DNA of 64,000 nucleotides from Datnioides undecimradiatus (GCA_008933995.1 WARS01000028.1:584001-648000), one strand, 5' to 3'; positions 42,316 to 54,184 are shown, counted from the stretch's first letter. Made by a program: numbers and translations. The notes: a model not told the origin generated them from the letters alone.

Positions 42316-42409
42316 CAAGCCTTCGCTTATCCACCTCCTCCTCCATCTGTTGCACTGGAATGCTCTTCTTCTTCTTCCTCTTCTTCTTCTTCCTGTGTTT
42401 TTCCGCCAT
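42316..42409 (-). CDS. Possible first coding exon, minus strand
   Basis: Reading the minus strand, ATG at 42409-42407 sits in CAAGATGGCGG, which is both a good Kozak start (A at -3, G at +4) and a YY1-type promoter-proximal motif. It encodes about 31 residues: a short start, a run of about 11 Lys/Arg residues from a (GAA/AAG) repeat, then a mixed Gln/Glu/Lys/Arg segment. It meets a full-consensus donor, G|GTGAGT, at 42316/42315. CpG-rich sequence lies upstream (42410-43060). I recognise no family, and the Lys run is repeat-derived, so this stays tentative. If unspliced, the frame continues to 42164. Confidence 0.22.
42361..42392. repeat. (CTT)n imperfect repeat
   Basis: Pyrimidine triplet run with CCT interruptions. 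It is the source of the Lys run of the minus-strand exon candidate. Confidence 0.85.
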
Positions 42410-42655
42410 CTTGCTCTCGGCTGGCTCCGGGCTGCACCGGAGGCAGATGTCACCCGAAGAAGTCCCCGAAGTGCGCGAAACAGGAAACAACAACCTTCCG
42501 CCGCCTTCTCGGGATAATCCCCGAACTTTAACCTGAAAATTGTTTATTTTTCAAAGTGTGTAAATATTTTTCAATAACCTGTCGCCATCTTCGTTCCCCC
42601 TTAATTCCCCATTGAGCTGTTGTGGTGATAAATAAAATAGAGCGGTTGGCGTCAG

Positions 42656-42705
42656 ATTGGGGTGGCGGCGGTGGCGGCGGCGGCTGGGGGGGGGGTGGGC
42701 GAGGC
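42656..42705 (+). other. GGC/GGT repeat and poly(G), G-quadruplex-prone
   Basis: (GGC/GGT)n followed by a run of 10 G and TGGG on the + strand, within the CpG-rich segment around 42.4-43.1 kb. Confidence 0.75.
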
Positions 42706-42739
42706 GAGTCAAAAGGCATTGAGTTCCCTCAGCCATTGT

Positions 42740-43110
42740 GCGTGCTGACACCCTAATCCGCCACAGCAGCCGTGCAGGTGTTGTGCAGCATTCAGGTCTT
42801 TGAGGCGGCTTTCAGCGCGCGCCGCGGCACCTCTGTATTCACCCTGATGTCTCTACAAGGAAACAGTGGATCAGTGTTTCAGCGACTCGCCGTCAGCTGT
42901 CACGCAGCCGCCGTGAGCCGCACATTTACAGCACAGAGATCCCCTTAGACTGTCTTTGTGTCAGCATTGTGCCGCAGCCTCTTTCTCCTCCGCCGTAATG
43001 ACGACTGATTAAATCCCGGCGAGCCTGCTCCGAATGCTAGGTGTCAGTCGCGCGGGGGCACAGGTAAGCCCCTCCGCCTCCTCCACCACCGCCGCCATCA
43101 AGAACGAGGG
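42740..43110. promoter_or_regulatory. CpG-rich segment, possible promoter area
   Basis: Repeated CGC/GCCG words, including GCGCGCGCCGCGG near 42816, in otherwise complex sequence. It lies upstream of the minus-strand exon candidate. On the + strand a CACAG|GTAAGC donor-like site (43063/43064) follows a 10-codon frame from ATG 43034. Together these could be a divergent promoter; no transcription evidence is available. Confidence 0.2.
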
Positions 43111-43900
43111 GTGGAGCGGGGAAAGTAAAGTGTTTCTGATGGGGGTTTTATCACGCCGCCAAGGTGTCAACCACAGCAGGAGAGAGAGAGGCATTATGGG
43201 AAAATATGTATCTGTTTATTCTGGTATTCACGGTGTATCTTATTGTCAGCCTGACATGTTCAGAAAGCGTGTCAGCTGCTGGTTTCAGGTTTGTTGTTTC
43301 CTTTATTTTATTTATTTTTGTGCGAGAGCTTACAAAACGGATGTGTTTACCTCACCCCCCCCCCCCCCGTTGAAAGCGGCGTGCTGAATACCTGCGCGTC
43401 TGAGATGAGGCTTATTAAATTTGATGAGTAAAAATGTCTTAACGCTTTATCTCGCCTTTGTGTCGTCCCCGTTGGTATCTACCCGCAGCCAGGCGCTCTC
43501 CTCAGGACGCCAACAGCGGCGGCGGCTGGAAAGATAAACAGGCCGCGTGTTTTCCCGCGTCTTCCTCCCTTTTCATGATACGCGCTCACACACCCGTAGC
43601 CCTTGTTAATTGTGTAGTCAGTCAGAAATCCTAAACGGAAACTCGGGAGTTCGCCGTCGGAGCGACAACAGCCGAGCGCGCTCAGATGACGGCTCGGGAT
43701 TTTGGCGTTTTCCTCCTTTCTCCCGAGGGTTAGGTGATGGATGTTTGAAGGTTTGATCTGACACTGAGACGCGTCTGAATACGCGGGAATCAAAGGAGCA
43801 CGCGACGAGGGAGAAGTGAGCAGACGGGCTTTATTTATGAGCGAACGGACTCCGGGGAAACACACCCAGTGTCTTTTATTCCGCCGTGCACTTCAGCGCC
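43110..43900. other. Unique sequence with poly(C)
   Basis: Poly(C) at about 43356-43368; otherwise mixed sequence. No gene recognised. Confidence 0.45.
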
Positions 43901-44040
43901 GTGGAGAGGGAAACATCTGAAATTGGATGCATTTGCACAAAGCTGGCGCTGATACATATTAAAGGCCTTTATCGCCGGTGTCAGATATGAAAGCGTCAGA
44001 CGCCATCACATGCTGGCGCTTTAAGTAACCCATCTGCACG
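43900..44040. other. Candidate conserved non-coding element
   Basis: AAAGGCCTTT palindrome (43961-43970) immediately followed by ATCGCCGG (shared with the 11.5 kb block), plus GATACATATTAAAG and CAGATATGAAAG words. Confidence 0.45.
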
Positions 44041-45150
44041 TGCACGGCCCCTGCGTTTAAAACGATAACCGCAAACAGAAACAAAGGATTTTGTTTGTTT
44101 TGCGTGACTCCAACTCAGGACTTGATGACACTCAGTTGTTCAGTCTGGAGGTTTTTCACTGGTTTATCAGCAGACACGCGACCAGAGACGAGGAGCGGCG
44201 TGAAACAAAAGGCTCACGGTCAGCGGCGAGCTCTGACATCATCGCTTCCTCACTGTTAAAGCAAGAAAAACGCACACTGGGCTCTCAGGCCGCAGGTTCT
44301 CTGAGCTCTGCTGCAGGGATTCGGGCGTCAGCGCTCACAGAGTGTGTTTACATGCGGGGCAAAACTCCAGCGCAACAGAGCGCAGTCACCATATCAGTGA
44401 CGGCTGCTACTCTGTGACGCTGCAAACAATCAAATCAACGACGTTTCTCGTGTCCGGATCACAAACTGTGCCCATGTTGTTGCATCGTAGCGTTTTATAT
44501 CTTTAAATCAGGGTTAATTCAGACACAAGCAGCTCATATGAGGGAAGACAGCCGACATGTTGACTAAGCTCAGTAGATTTTAGTAGTTATTGGATCATTT
44601 GCCGTCCTGATGAGCCTAATTAGACCACCGTAATAATAAAAGTTGTTTTAAAATCTATGTTTTAATGTGTTTTAATGACTTAAAACAGTTGGATTTTACA
44701 TTTTAAACCAATGCTATTGAACTTATCTTGGAAATGCATGAAAAACGTCAAGGATCAGCTCCGTCTCATGCAAAACCACCTAATCAATAAGTCAAGTTTG
44801 CGTCGTACTGTGAAAGACACACAGACTGCTTCACTGCTGGGGACCAGAGCGGCCGTCTTTGTCGTGCACACCTACATAAATGAAAGGATTCCTTCCCTCT
44901 CGTGCAGCTTCCATGCACGTTCGTGGCTGGAAACGCGAGTGTGTGTGCGCCGTGAATCTAAGCAGCTTAAACTGTGCAGATTGTTTGATCAAAGATCAAT
45001 TTACAGCCCCCCCCGATTTAAGTTTCCCTTTCCAATACGAGAGAAGTTGGACACAATGGACCAACTGTGAATTAGGATCCAAACTTTTTGTTATTCAAAG
45101 CTAAATCCAAGGGCGTTCAGACAGAGAGACAAAGTTAGCCACAGAGCGGG
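44040..45150. other. Unique sequence without recognised feature
   Basis: AT-balanced filler. Frames of about 110-120 codons have no recognisable domains. Confidence 0.5.
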
Positions 45151-45154
45151 AGAG

Positions 45155-45345
45155 AGAGGGGGGAGAGAGAGAGAGAGAGAGAGAGAGAGGGGGAGATCTG
45201 TGCTGTGTCAGCAGTGTGCTTAAACCAACTCCAAAGATTAATCACAGGAAAACACATACAGCACACACACACACACACACACACAAGCAGTCTCTTTCAC
45301 ACACAAACAGGCCTGCGCGCGCACACACACACACACACACGCACG
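45155..45345. repeat. (GA)n and two CA arrays
   Basis: (GA)n with GGGG edges at about 45155-45190, and (CA)n at 45262-45285 and 45321-45340. GCGAGCGAGCGAGC follows at 45346-45359. Confidence 0.9.
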
Positions 45346-45414
45346 CGAGCGAGCGAGCGCGTACCCACAGTTGTATATCTCGCATTCCCAGCAGTTCAAA
45401 AGTGTGGTTGGTTT

Positions 45415-45640
45415 GAAACAGATTAAAAACTGTCTATGAAGTGATGCATTGCAATTGTCATAGCGAGGGTGGGAGAGATCTTTTTTGCATAAAAATCCGC
45501 TCTTTCTTCGCGCCGCTATCAGCGCCGAGATGGAGAACTCACTAATCCTGCTGTGGTCGCATTTGCATCGGTGGCAAATAAACAAAAGCACACCATTTTT
45601 CATCTGCAGCTTCTATATTAAAAAGGAGATGGCGCAGGGA
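45415..45640. other. Candidate CNE with octamer
   Basis: CAGATTAAAAAC, GATGCATTGCAATTGTC, a perfect octamer ATTTGCAT (45561-45568), GGCAAATAAACAAAAG and TATATTAAAAAGG in 220 bp. It ends at a GGGG/GAGA purine tract. Strong candidate. Confidence 0.5.
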
Positions 45641-46140
45641 GGAGGGGGGTGAGAGAGAGAGAGAGAGGGGGGAGAGGGCACCCAGGCAGACCCTTTGGTG
45701 TCAGAGATATGCTCGCTGATGTTTGGTCTTGGTAAATGGAAACTACTGTGGCGTGTTCGCCGCATCAATCCTCTCCCTCGCTCCAGGTGGAGATGTGGGA
45801 GAGGAGAGGGTGAGGGATGTGTGTGCAGAGGGGGGAAGGGGAGGAGGAGCGGGGTGAGGGCGTGATGAAGGCGAAGATACACTCGGACGAGGAGGGAGAA
45901 GATCTCGGCTTTGAAAGGTCTGAATGCGACGTTTGTGAGGACGGAAGCGAGGAAATGCGCGAGCTTCTTTCCTTGCTTCCTTGTTTCCTTCCTTGACCTG
46001 CACCCCCCCACACCTTCGACCCTCAGTCCGCTCTCAGTTTGAATAATAAAGACTGAGGGAAGCTCCAACTTAGAGGTGAAGTTGGGCCTCGATACAAATG
46101 ATGGTGAGAGGAGGAAGGAAGGAAGAGAGGAGAGCATCTT
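45640..46140 (+). repeat. Purine-rich low-complexity region
   Basis: (GA)n at 45650-45668 and long GGA/GAGG-rich stretches to 45900, then GGAAGGAAGG to 46140. Minus-strand Ser/Pro/Leu-rich frames are artefacts. Confidence 0.7.
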
Positions 46141-46860
46141 CCTCTTTGCATCTTAGGACAGAATCAAGGAAAGGAGGGAGGAAACAAGGAGACCGTTGAC
46201 GCAGAGTATTTATAAGACCCCCAAACACGCCGAACCCAGCACAGACTGCTCCACCCGCTCCACCCGCTGCAGCCGTCTGACGCATTTATCCAATTAACAA
46301 CCAATGATTTCCACGTTTCTCATCATTCTCGGCGAATCCTGCGCACCGTGCACGTGCTGCAGTCACGTTTGCGATGATGCATCACGGTCACGTCTGCAGG
46401 AGTCACCCCTCGCCTCCGCTCCCGACTCCTGACGCTGCTGTAACGAGTGAAATGTGACGGTCTGGGATCAGTAAAGTTTCTCTGACCGTCTCATTTTTAG
46501 CTCCGGACGTGTCGGGAGGGGGAGGACGCTTTGATCATGTGGTGATTAAAAACGTTTTATTCTGCTTTATTAAGTTTTATATGCAAAATTAAAACAAATC
46601 AAAATCATAAACACAGTTTTCTCCAACTGCAACCTCTTATTGTATAGAAATAGAACTGAATAGAAAGGATATACCATCTGTTTGCAAGCGCATTCAAGTC
46701 TCGATCGTCACGGTTTCGCCGCCGGCTGCCGTTTGATCGCCCCGCGCTGGAAAACAATTTGTCGATTGGCCGCGGTTAAACCTCTGCGGCCCCCTCCCTC
46801 CTCCTCACCACCACCACCACCACCACCACCACCTCCCACCCCCCCGCCGCCGCCTTTCTT
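46140..46860. repeat. Unique sequence ending in (ACC)n
   Basis: Filler with an AT-rich patch at 46540-46630 and a (CAC)n triplet array at about 46807-46834. No gene recognised. Confidence 0.6.
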
Positions 46861-46864
46861 CCCC

Positions 46865-47035
46865 CTGACCCGTGAGAAAGGAGATTAGCTATTCAAGGCA
46901 GCCAACGGAGTGACAATCGCTGCATCAGATCAATATTACTTATCTCTCCCTCTCTCTCTCTGCATTACACTCCTGGTACAGTAATACACCTGGAGGAACC
47001 AGTGAGTGTTGTGGTGATTAGATTAGGCTTTTACT
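46865..47035. other. Candidate conserved non-coding element
   Basis: GGAGATTAGCTATTC, GATCAATATTACTTATC, a short (TC)n, CAGTAATACACC and GTGATTAGATTAGG words, ending at a CA array. Confidence 0.4.
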
Positions 47036-47037
47036 GT

Positions 47038-47064
47038 ACACACACACACACACACACACACACA
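47038..47064. repeat. (CA)13 microsatellite
   Basis: Pure CA array. Confidence 0.95.
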
Positions 47065-47217
47065 GATAAGAGAGATGCTGCTCTGCCTCTCCTCCAGCCG
47101 CCGTGTGAAGTAGAGAGGATAAAGACTACAAGCCCAGGGTGTTTGAGTTTGTTGCTCTCTGCAGAGGAGCGCTGTAAGGTTATTGGTTAGCTGTCACCCC
47201 CGCAGTATGGATGCTGG

Positions 47218-47219
47218 TT

Positions 47220-47250
<31 letters not shown>

Positions 47251-47253
47251 TTT
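47218..47253. repeat. (TTTA)9 tetranucleotide microsatellite
   Basis: Nine tandem TTTA units. The sequence from here to 47690 is unremarkable. Confidence 0.95.
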
Positions 47254-47689
47254 GCAGCGCGAGTTGTAACTTTTATTTATTCCGGTTTCTACCCGAACCA
47301 AACCCGGTGCTGTAAATGCAGGTCACGCGCAGTTTGACGGAGGTTTAAAGCAGGAGAAGCATCCACTGTAACGTGTTTCAGCCTTAAAACCACTTTAAAA
47401 AGACTGTTTTAAAGCTGTTTTTACTGTAAAAACTCTGATTTCGGCCTCGCGATTCATCGTGAAACCACCACAACCACCAGACAAAACAGTTTTATAGCTG
47501 CACCTCCTGCACCACCCACCTGTTTCTACGATGTGAGCGTCCGAACACGGGGTTTTATTTTGGAGACTGAGCGGATACCCCGTGTCGCCCGCCGTCCTGG
47601 CCCCAGATCTGCTCTGTGCAAACTGACGCCGCCCCCTTCAAACGCAACCCAGACTCGTTTTCTTCGCAGAACTGAGACGTGAGAGGGCA

Positions 47690-47960
47690 ACTTCTGTTAT
47701 TTCATCCCTGTCAGCGCCGCTCTGATTCGCTCCCAATCAGCACTCGCTCAGCGACAGGCCCACCTCGTTGTCGGTCCAACGATTGCGCGACAAGATCGCG
47801 CATGTGCTCTTTTGTTTGGATCTTGCAAGGAGCTGAACTGATTGACTGATTAAGCTGACCCCAAATGGTTTTAATGCATCTGAGCCACCTACGCATAAAC
47901 GCATAAAGCCAGAAGAAACTCCTCCATCAACTCCTCCTGCTAATAAGTTGCTGCGATCGA
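47690..47960. other. Candidate CNE with PBX/MEIS-like site
   Basis: Complex 270-bp block with a TGATTGAC PBX-type site (47839-47846) followed by TGATTAAGC, GGTTTTAATGCATC, and GATTGCGCGAC/GATCGCGC words. No repeats. Confidence 0.45.
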
Positions 47961-48139
47961 GCACAAAGCATACATGTTGTGTCCAGTGCAAAACGTTTGA
48001 TTGTGGATTTCTGGTTTAGCTAGAACAAAAACCCCTCTCCCTGCATCCGTCTCTTTGCTTCTGTGCCTCCTGCAGTCTGGTTGGTTTCGGATGTGCATGG
48101 AGAGCGGGTCGCAGGCTCCAGATGAACCGCCGGCTCTGC

Positions 48140-48320
48140 TCCGCAGCCTTGTAAATAATTAGAATTCCCCCGGCCGACTGCGGCGCCCGGACACTTCCAT
48201 AATTACATTGTCAGTGCGGCGGCTGATTAAGGCCGGGCTGTGAAGTATGGTATTAGCTGCACCGTGTCTGCATGCAGAGCAGAGTAGAATAGATGACCCT
48301 TAGCTACCTTCGGCTCGCTC
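48140..48320. other. Candidate CNE with two TAATTA sites
   Basis: TAATTA at 48156-48161 and 48200-48205, CGGCTGATTAAGG and GGTATTAGC words in GC-balanced complex sequence. Confidence 0.5.
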
Positions 48321-49720
48321 TGCAGGGACTCGCACTGCGGCGGCTGAGGACCGGATGGAGGTGGATATGGTTACCGATGGCGACGATTTCATAAAACCCT
48401 GCTTCTGCTTGTTCCTTTACCTGCCAGTGTACAATATGTAGTGACATAACTGAGTCGCTGACCTAACTTAAGGTTCATTATGGAGCTTTTAAGACTCTTA
48501 AACCACGAAACGTCAACAGCTGCATTGCATTCTGGTTACAGGAACCGGTGTGGTCTGATCTCACCGACAGCTTTCAGGAAACTGACTCATAACGACGCCT
48601 GATGCTTATTCTTCAGTCCCAGGAATGCGCAGGTGCATCGCCCGGAGCTGTTCTCTGAGCAGCCATCGTCTTTGTTCGGTTTACAGGACCAGCAGACAGC
48701 AGGCGAACGTGATTTATGGCGTTTTTGCCGTGCATTTGTATTTTTTTTTTTTTGCATCCTCATCAACGTGCATGATGCGTTACTCTGTGCTCATGCGGTG
48801 GTTTTTGCCTCAATCTCGGCTCGTTTTGAAGCCAAGATGTAGTGATTTACCCTTTTAGATCACATCCTCGGTCGTATTCTGCACCTTATTTACAATATCG
48901 ACTGATACTATCTACTGTTTACGTAAAAGAAACAATTTCTATGAATCCTGTCGCGACACACATTAAAGGACGGATGCTTTTAGCAGGACAGAGCTAAGAC
49001 TCACTGGTTAGCTAGCTAGCAACAGCGTGCCGCATCGGCGGGCCGTCATGTCCCGCCTGCTGATCCCGTTTCACATGGAAACGTCACAATGCACACTCCA
49101 GTTTTAACTACAAAGAGCAGAAAAACAAACTTTGCTGCGTGTTTATCAGCCTGTTTCGCTATTTGCACCCGTGAGCGCAACAACAGATGCATCTCTGTGG
49201 CGCGAACGAGCAACACAACAAGAGAGTAAAGTGAGAAAAAGTAGTTTCTGACTGAAGCGCTGTGGCGATAACGCTGTGCAGCTGTTGGACTGTGTGTGAG
49301 CCGTTCGCCGGACATGCTTTTCTTTGACTCGGACGTATTAACTTCAAAATAGTGCTGCGGAAAGCTGCGATGAAGCTTTTCTACAAACTTCAGCTGACTT
49401 CAAACAAGCACGCGTGGCGAAATCCTTGAATCCGCCCCCCCCCCACACCCCTCGGAGACGGACTATCCCTTTAAGACATTTGTCGCATGTCGTCTCCGTC
49501 TCGCGCTCGGCCTCCGCTGTGACTGCATCCATCAAGCGTGGCTGCGGACGAGCGGTCATCTCGATAGGAGTGGAGATGATAAAGATGACGACGGATGTTT
49601 ACCCTGACCACACGCGCTGATTTATCACTGCTGGGCAGGCGTTTGATGGGTTACTGTATCATACATCTGCGCAGCGTAAAGCTCCACTGTAGGCGAGGCT
49701 GGAGAGGAGATGACTCCCCC
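48320..49720. other. Unique sequence, GCTAGC island
   Basis: Poly(T) at about 48741-48754, GTTAGCTAGCTAGC near 49007 and poly(C) at about 49435-49444. No gene recognised. Confidence 0.5.
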
Positions 49721-49724
49721 CCTC

Positions 49725-49752
49725 CTCCCCTCCCTCCCTCCCTCCCTCCTTG
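49725..49752. repeat. (CCCT)n pyrimidine repeat
   Basis: Imperfect CCCT/CCTT tandem array followed by (TGCC)n at 49750-49763. Confidence 0.85.
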
Positions 49753-49769
49753 CCTGCCTGCCTTTCCCC

Positions 49770-50010
49770 TGACCTTGCAGCTTTATGACTGCAGTAATGC
49801 TCTGCAGATGAAGAGAGGAGCAAATCCACCGGAGATAATAGACAAATCATCTCCACGAGGTGGTGGAATAAAAATCCCCAGACAAACAGACAGCCTGTGT
49901 GCTCTTGGACACCCCTTTAAGGAACTCCACTGTTGATAAGTAATTATCCCTGCCCAAAGGCATGATGGGACTCACAGAGGGAGAGGAAACATCTGTATGA
50001 TATGTTTGCA
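49770..50010. other. Candidate conserved non-coding element
   Basis: CAGTAATGCTC, GGAGATAATAGAC, GAATAAAAATCC and TAATTA (49941-49946) in about 230 bp with no repeats. Confidence 0.45.
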
Positions 50011-50039
50011 GCACTGCGCGTACAGTAAATCTTTAAAGA

Positions 50040-50350
50040 ACGGATTGCGGACTGAGAACCTGCGCATCAGTAATTAAATTAGCGCCCGTGCACGAGTCCG
50101 ATTCTGCATGCACGTATGCGTTTAATGCCACTTGCATGTGCTTTGCGTGCATGCATAATACCACTTAGCCCCCCCACTTCTCCTCCCACGGCTTCATCAG
50201 TAACAATCCACTTAAGATTCACGAGGAAATAAAAAAAGACGGGAGATTACGTCAGCGCGCTGCACCTGTTGATCACACGGGCTAATGAAGCCTGTTTGCT
50301 GTGTAACGAGCAGGAAAGGAGATGGGCTTGTGCAGCAGGAAGGGGATTCG
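50040..50350. other. Candidate conserved non-coding element
   Basis: CAGTAATTAAATTAGCGCCC, GCGTTTAATGCC, a TGCATGCATAATACC palindromic stretch, and GATCACACGGGCTAATGAAGCC words. Confidence 0.35.
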
Positions 50351-51700
50351 GCGGTGAAACAAAAGCACCGCAGCGTCCTGTTGCACGCTCATCGCCGAGT
50401 GAGGAATCACAAGACTCGCAAGCGCTTTTACGTCTGGCCCGGTTTCCCCCGGCGATGACCTCAGGTAGGAAGGGTGGGGCCGCGGCCTACGTGCCTGCAG
50501 CAGCTGCAGGAATTCCAGGCACGACAAGCAGCAGCTCCGCCGCGCCACTGACGCGTCACTGCACTCGTGTTAGAGCTGCAGTTATGTGAGTGGGAGGGCG
50601 GCTACTGAAGGTGATGATCTGTGTGAACGCACTAAAACGGATCAGTGTTTGAGTGACGTCTGTTTCCCAGGATTATATCATCACCTCATAATGTTCAACT
50701 TGTTTTATGAATCATCTGCTATACGTAGTAAAGAAGTAGCGTAAAGTTGCATCATCTGACTGTCAAATTCAATAAAGTATGTACAATTTAATATTTTTAC
50801 AAGATTAATTATTAGTTTTCACATTAAATTAACCAGAAATGTGCATCTTTAAATTGGTTTTGCACCATTTGACATCTACAAAGTGCCACTTTTGTCCAAT
50901 AAGTTCATAAATGATAAAGAAAAGCTGCAACATCACATTTAAGAAGTGATTATTAAGTGACTGTTAATCACTGATCGGAATAGTGGCCAAACTAAAAACT
51001 ACAATTAATCATTGCAGTTTTATTTGCGTTACCGCGACAACCGCAATGACATTTGCATGCAGAAGCAGACGCAATGCAAGCACATGCGTCGCAGCCGTCG
51101 TCTGAAACTCTGCAGCCTGCAACAGACACAGCAACACACTCTACGTCTAGAGCTCAGAGATGAGAGAGAAGACATGCCGGCGTGTCGGGCGGCTCTGCAG
51201 ACACTCAAACAGCGTCCGGCTGCCTCCGTGTTAGCGCTGTTAGCTCGTAGCTCTGGCAACAAGACGACCCCACGTGCAAAATGCCGCAGCTTCACGTCAG
51301 GGGCTGCATTTGATGTACAAACACGCCCAGATGAAGACGATCGGTGCACTGGACACATGCTAAAAGGTGACACACGCGTAACTGCTGTTACTTTCCTAAA
51401 TTGTGGACTGTCGAACTGAGATTACAGAGGAAAACAAAGGGGAAAGTATGCACACGCAAGACAGAAGCAGGGAGATGATAACGTTTACTTCACTGTAAGA
51501 AAAGCCTTAAAGAGAGGCCTCGTCGAGAGTCATTTTACCTGAATTAAAAAAGAAAAGTTGCCTCCTCAGGGGAAGAAAAGTGCCCCGTGTTTGACCCGAG
51601 AGCAGCGCAGGTCAGGAGGGGAGCAGGCGGGAGAGAGGAGTAGGGCTTAGAGCGTGGGGGGGAGGCAGGAGACGGTAGAGGACGGGTGTCAGGACGGAGC
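50350..51700. other. Unique and AT-rich sequence
   Basis: GC-rich to 50590, AT-rich at 50690-51010, with an isolated octamer ATTTGCAT (51051-51058). Frames on both strands at 51012-51419 are mutually overlapping and unrecognised. Confidence 0.45.
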
Positions 51701-51709
51701 TGAAGGAGC

Positions 51710-51870
51710 AGTTAGAGAAAATAAACAGATGGGAGCTTTGAGGATATTCTATCTGAAGCTTAGTCCTGTTGAGTATAAATATGGTGGCGGGTAAGCCATC
51801 TAAATAGGCCTGTGTTTACCTGTCTACGCGGCCCAAATTAATCACCCATGCCGCCACGAGCCGCCGAGGG
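51710..51870. other. Candidate CNE with TATAAATA and forkhead site
   Basis: TATAAATA (51774-51781), a forkhead core TGTTTAC (51813-51819), CATCTAAATAGG and AAATTAATCACC in 160 bp. It ends at a GGGA-rich tract (51868-51905). Confidence 0.5.
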
Positions 51871-52030
51871 AGGGAGGGATGGGGGGAGGGGGTGAGGGAG
51901 GTGGGGAGTCAGGAGTGTAAACACGGCTAAAAGCTACTGGTTGGCACCATTTTGTTTTGGTTAGGATACAGAGTGAGTGATTAGGCTGCACCGCTGCGAT
52001 GAAGGGGTGGCAGGAGTGATGGAGGACCAC

Positions 52031-52068
<38 letters not shown>

Positions 52069-52140
52069 TGTGTGGACTACACTTTTTTTTTTTTTTTTTT
52101 TACATTTAATTTGCAAACGCACCGTTTTTGGTTTTTTTTT
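52031..52140. repeat. (TG)n array and poly(T) runs
   Basis: (TG)n with one CGAG interruption at 52031-52074, poly(T)18 at about 52083-52101, and poly(T) again at 52132-52140. Confidence 0.95.
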
Positions 52141-52780
52141 GGTGATACTTTCCAGCAGCATCCGCGGAGGTCGCCGCCGTGCACGCCGTGAGTCATCCCC
52201 GCCCGTGACACCGATTGGCCCCTGGTTAGTCCCCGATGATCGTTAGTCATGGTGCAACTCGACTCCGCTCCATTCAAATCATGCATCAGTTTAACTGACT
52301 GATCCCAGATGTGCAACATTATGCACCGATTACACAACAACGTGTTGATTACGACCTTAAAATTAGGCAAAAACGTCAAATTATCTCTTTTAAAATGTGA
52401 AAATCTGTTTGTTTTATGCAAATTTTTCTGTTTTGAATCCTTTTTTTAAGATGTTACCTTTGATTTTAACCAATTCTGAGGGATATAAATTGGATTTTTG
52501 GCATTTTATAACTAAATAAATGCAGAAAATACTCAATAACTGACAACTGATGAAAGTGATGATGACCAGCTTATACTACGAAGACTTCAGTCACTCTAAT
52601 TTGTACTGATAGATCAATATCAGCAAACTGATCCTCACACTGGCGCCTGCACTGCACATTAAACCACGCATGACTTGTGTCGTCCACCGTGCTGCAGCTC
52701 CGCAGCGAAAGGAAAAAGCCGGGTGGAGGGGGGCTCTTTGGTGTCGTGGCGGCGGGGGTCACGGCGTTTGTTCTGGATTT
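52140..52780. other. Unique, partly AT-rich sequence
   Basis: AT-rich filler at 52340-52560. No recognised feature. Confidence 0.5.
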
Positions 52781-52980
52781 TTCCATTATGTGATTTGGCG
52801 TGCTGATGCCTTTCATTTCAATCATTAGAATTCAGCCTGGGATCAGTCGGGCTTTCAGGTGCAGGAGAGGAGCCGCGTTCGGATTAGCGGTCCACGTAAC
52901 GGCGGCGGGATAGACTCCAAACGAGGCTGATTATCATATCGTTTCCTCATACCTGACGCGATTAATGCAGTTTTTTAACC
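52780..52980. other. Candidate conserved non-coding element
   Basis: TCCATTATGTGATTTGG, TTTCAATCATTAGAATTC, TTCGGATTAGCGG, GGCTGATTATCATATC and GCGATTAATGC words in 200 bp. Dense homeodomain-type cores. Confidence 0.5.
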
Positions 52981-52987
52981 TCTTCTT

Positions 52988-53025
52988 TTAAAAAAAAAAA
53001 AAAAAGAAGAAGAGAAGAAGGGGGG
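52988..53025. repeat. Poly(A) and purine run
   Basis: Poly(A)16 at about 52989-53005 followed by GAA/GGG purines. Confidence 0.85.
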
Positions 53026-53029
53026 GCGA

Positions 53030-53180
53030 TGGTTTAATTTAATATATGCTCGGCGTTTAATCATAAGCCCCGCGTTTTAGGGCCTATGCTGAATGATATT
53101 AGTGGTTTGAGAGCAACGGAGGCCATCGTCACCGGGAGTTTTGCAAATTCTGGGTCTTCAGAACTTTTTTGTGCACCGTG
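53030..53180. other. Candidate conserved non-coding element
   Basis: GGTTTAATTTAATATATGC, GCGTTTAATCATAAG and GAATGATATTAGTGG words in 140 bp. Confidence 0.45.
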
Positions 53181-54180
53181 TTTGGGGGAAAAAAAAGGTG
53201 AAAAGGGAATAAAAGCAGGCTGGGGCGCTCGCATATACATGGGCAAATCAAGAACTCAAGATCTTTCAACCTGCTGCGGTTGGTCGTGTCATGCAGGACC
53301 TTCTTCTTAGACGCCAGTAGATGTTGCATGCTACCAGCACCACGGCAGCTGCAGCAGATGTTCACAGTGGGAGATGCTGCCCCGTAGCTCACCTGTTGAC
53401 AGTAAACAATGAATTGAAAGGGACGTTTGGGGTGTTTCGAGGTATGTAGAGTTGAAATGAGCCTGTTTTGGATTTGAAGAAGCATGGAGAGGTGAGATGA
53501 CTCATGCTTGGTTTGCACACTTCTGAGCTTCTTGCAACAGGACTCCAAACTTGGGGCCATCTGCTGATCTGCTGCAGGTAATGCATCAACTATGGAGAGG
53601 ACAGTCTGCTAGTGCTCAGTCCATCTCTCTCTCTGCTTCTTTGACCGCCTTTTAGCGTTGTCCGCGCTCCCGCAACTCAACATTTAACTTGGTGGCTTCG
53701 ACGTCGAGGACGAAAGCTGCCAACGCTCGTGATAAACTGGAAATATCCACCAAAAGCTAAAAGCAAAAACGCATTCCCCTCATCGGGAAATCGACTTTCA
53801 CCTTTTAAACGCACCACCGTCCTCGGTATTTCGCCCACCGTTCACGCACAAACCCTCGCGCGCCCACCTCTTCTTCTCCTTCCCCTTCCTGACAGCCCGG
53901 TTTTAAACGAGCCACGGCGAGACCCGCCCGTCGGCCCTCGCAGATACAGTAAGCCGGGTAATTTCTGCCTCGCCGCAAACTTTTCGGATTCCCTGACTTC
54001 CAGTGACGGCGTGAGCAGGAGAAGAATGGGAGTAATGCCTTTTAGCCTCTCTGACATGTTTGTCTCGGGCTAATTCCTCTCCACGCCGCGACAGCCACGA
54101 CCTACGGAGTCAAACGGCTCTGTCACACCTCTTTTCTCTTGCCCGGGTCTATCGCTTCGCTCTTCACAGGGAAAAGGCCA
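53180..54180. other. Unique sequence without recognised feature
   Basis: Frames at 53129-53560 (minus) and 53729-54073 (plus) have no domains I recognise. Mixed composition, no repeats. Confidence 0.45.
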
Positions 54181-54184
54181 AAGG

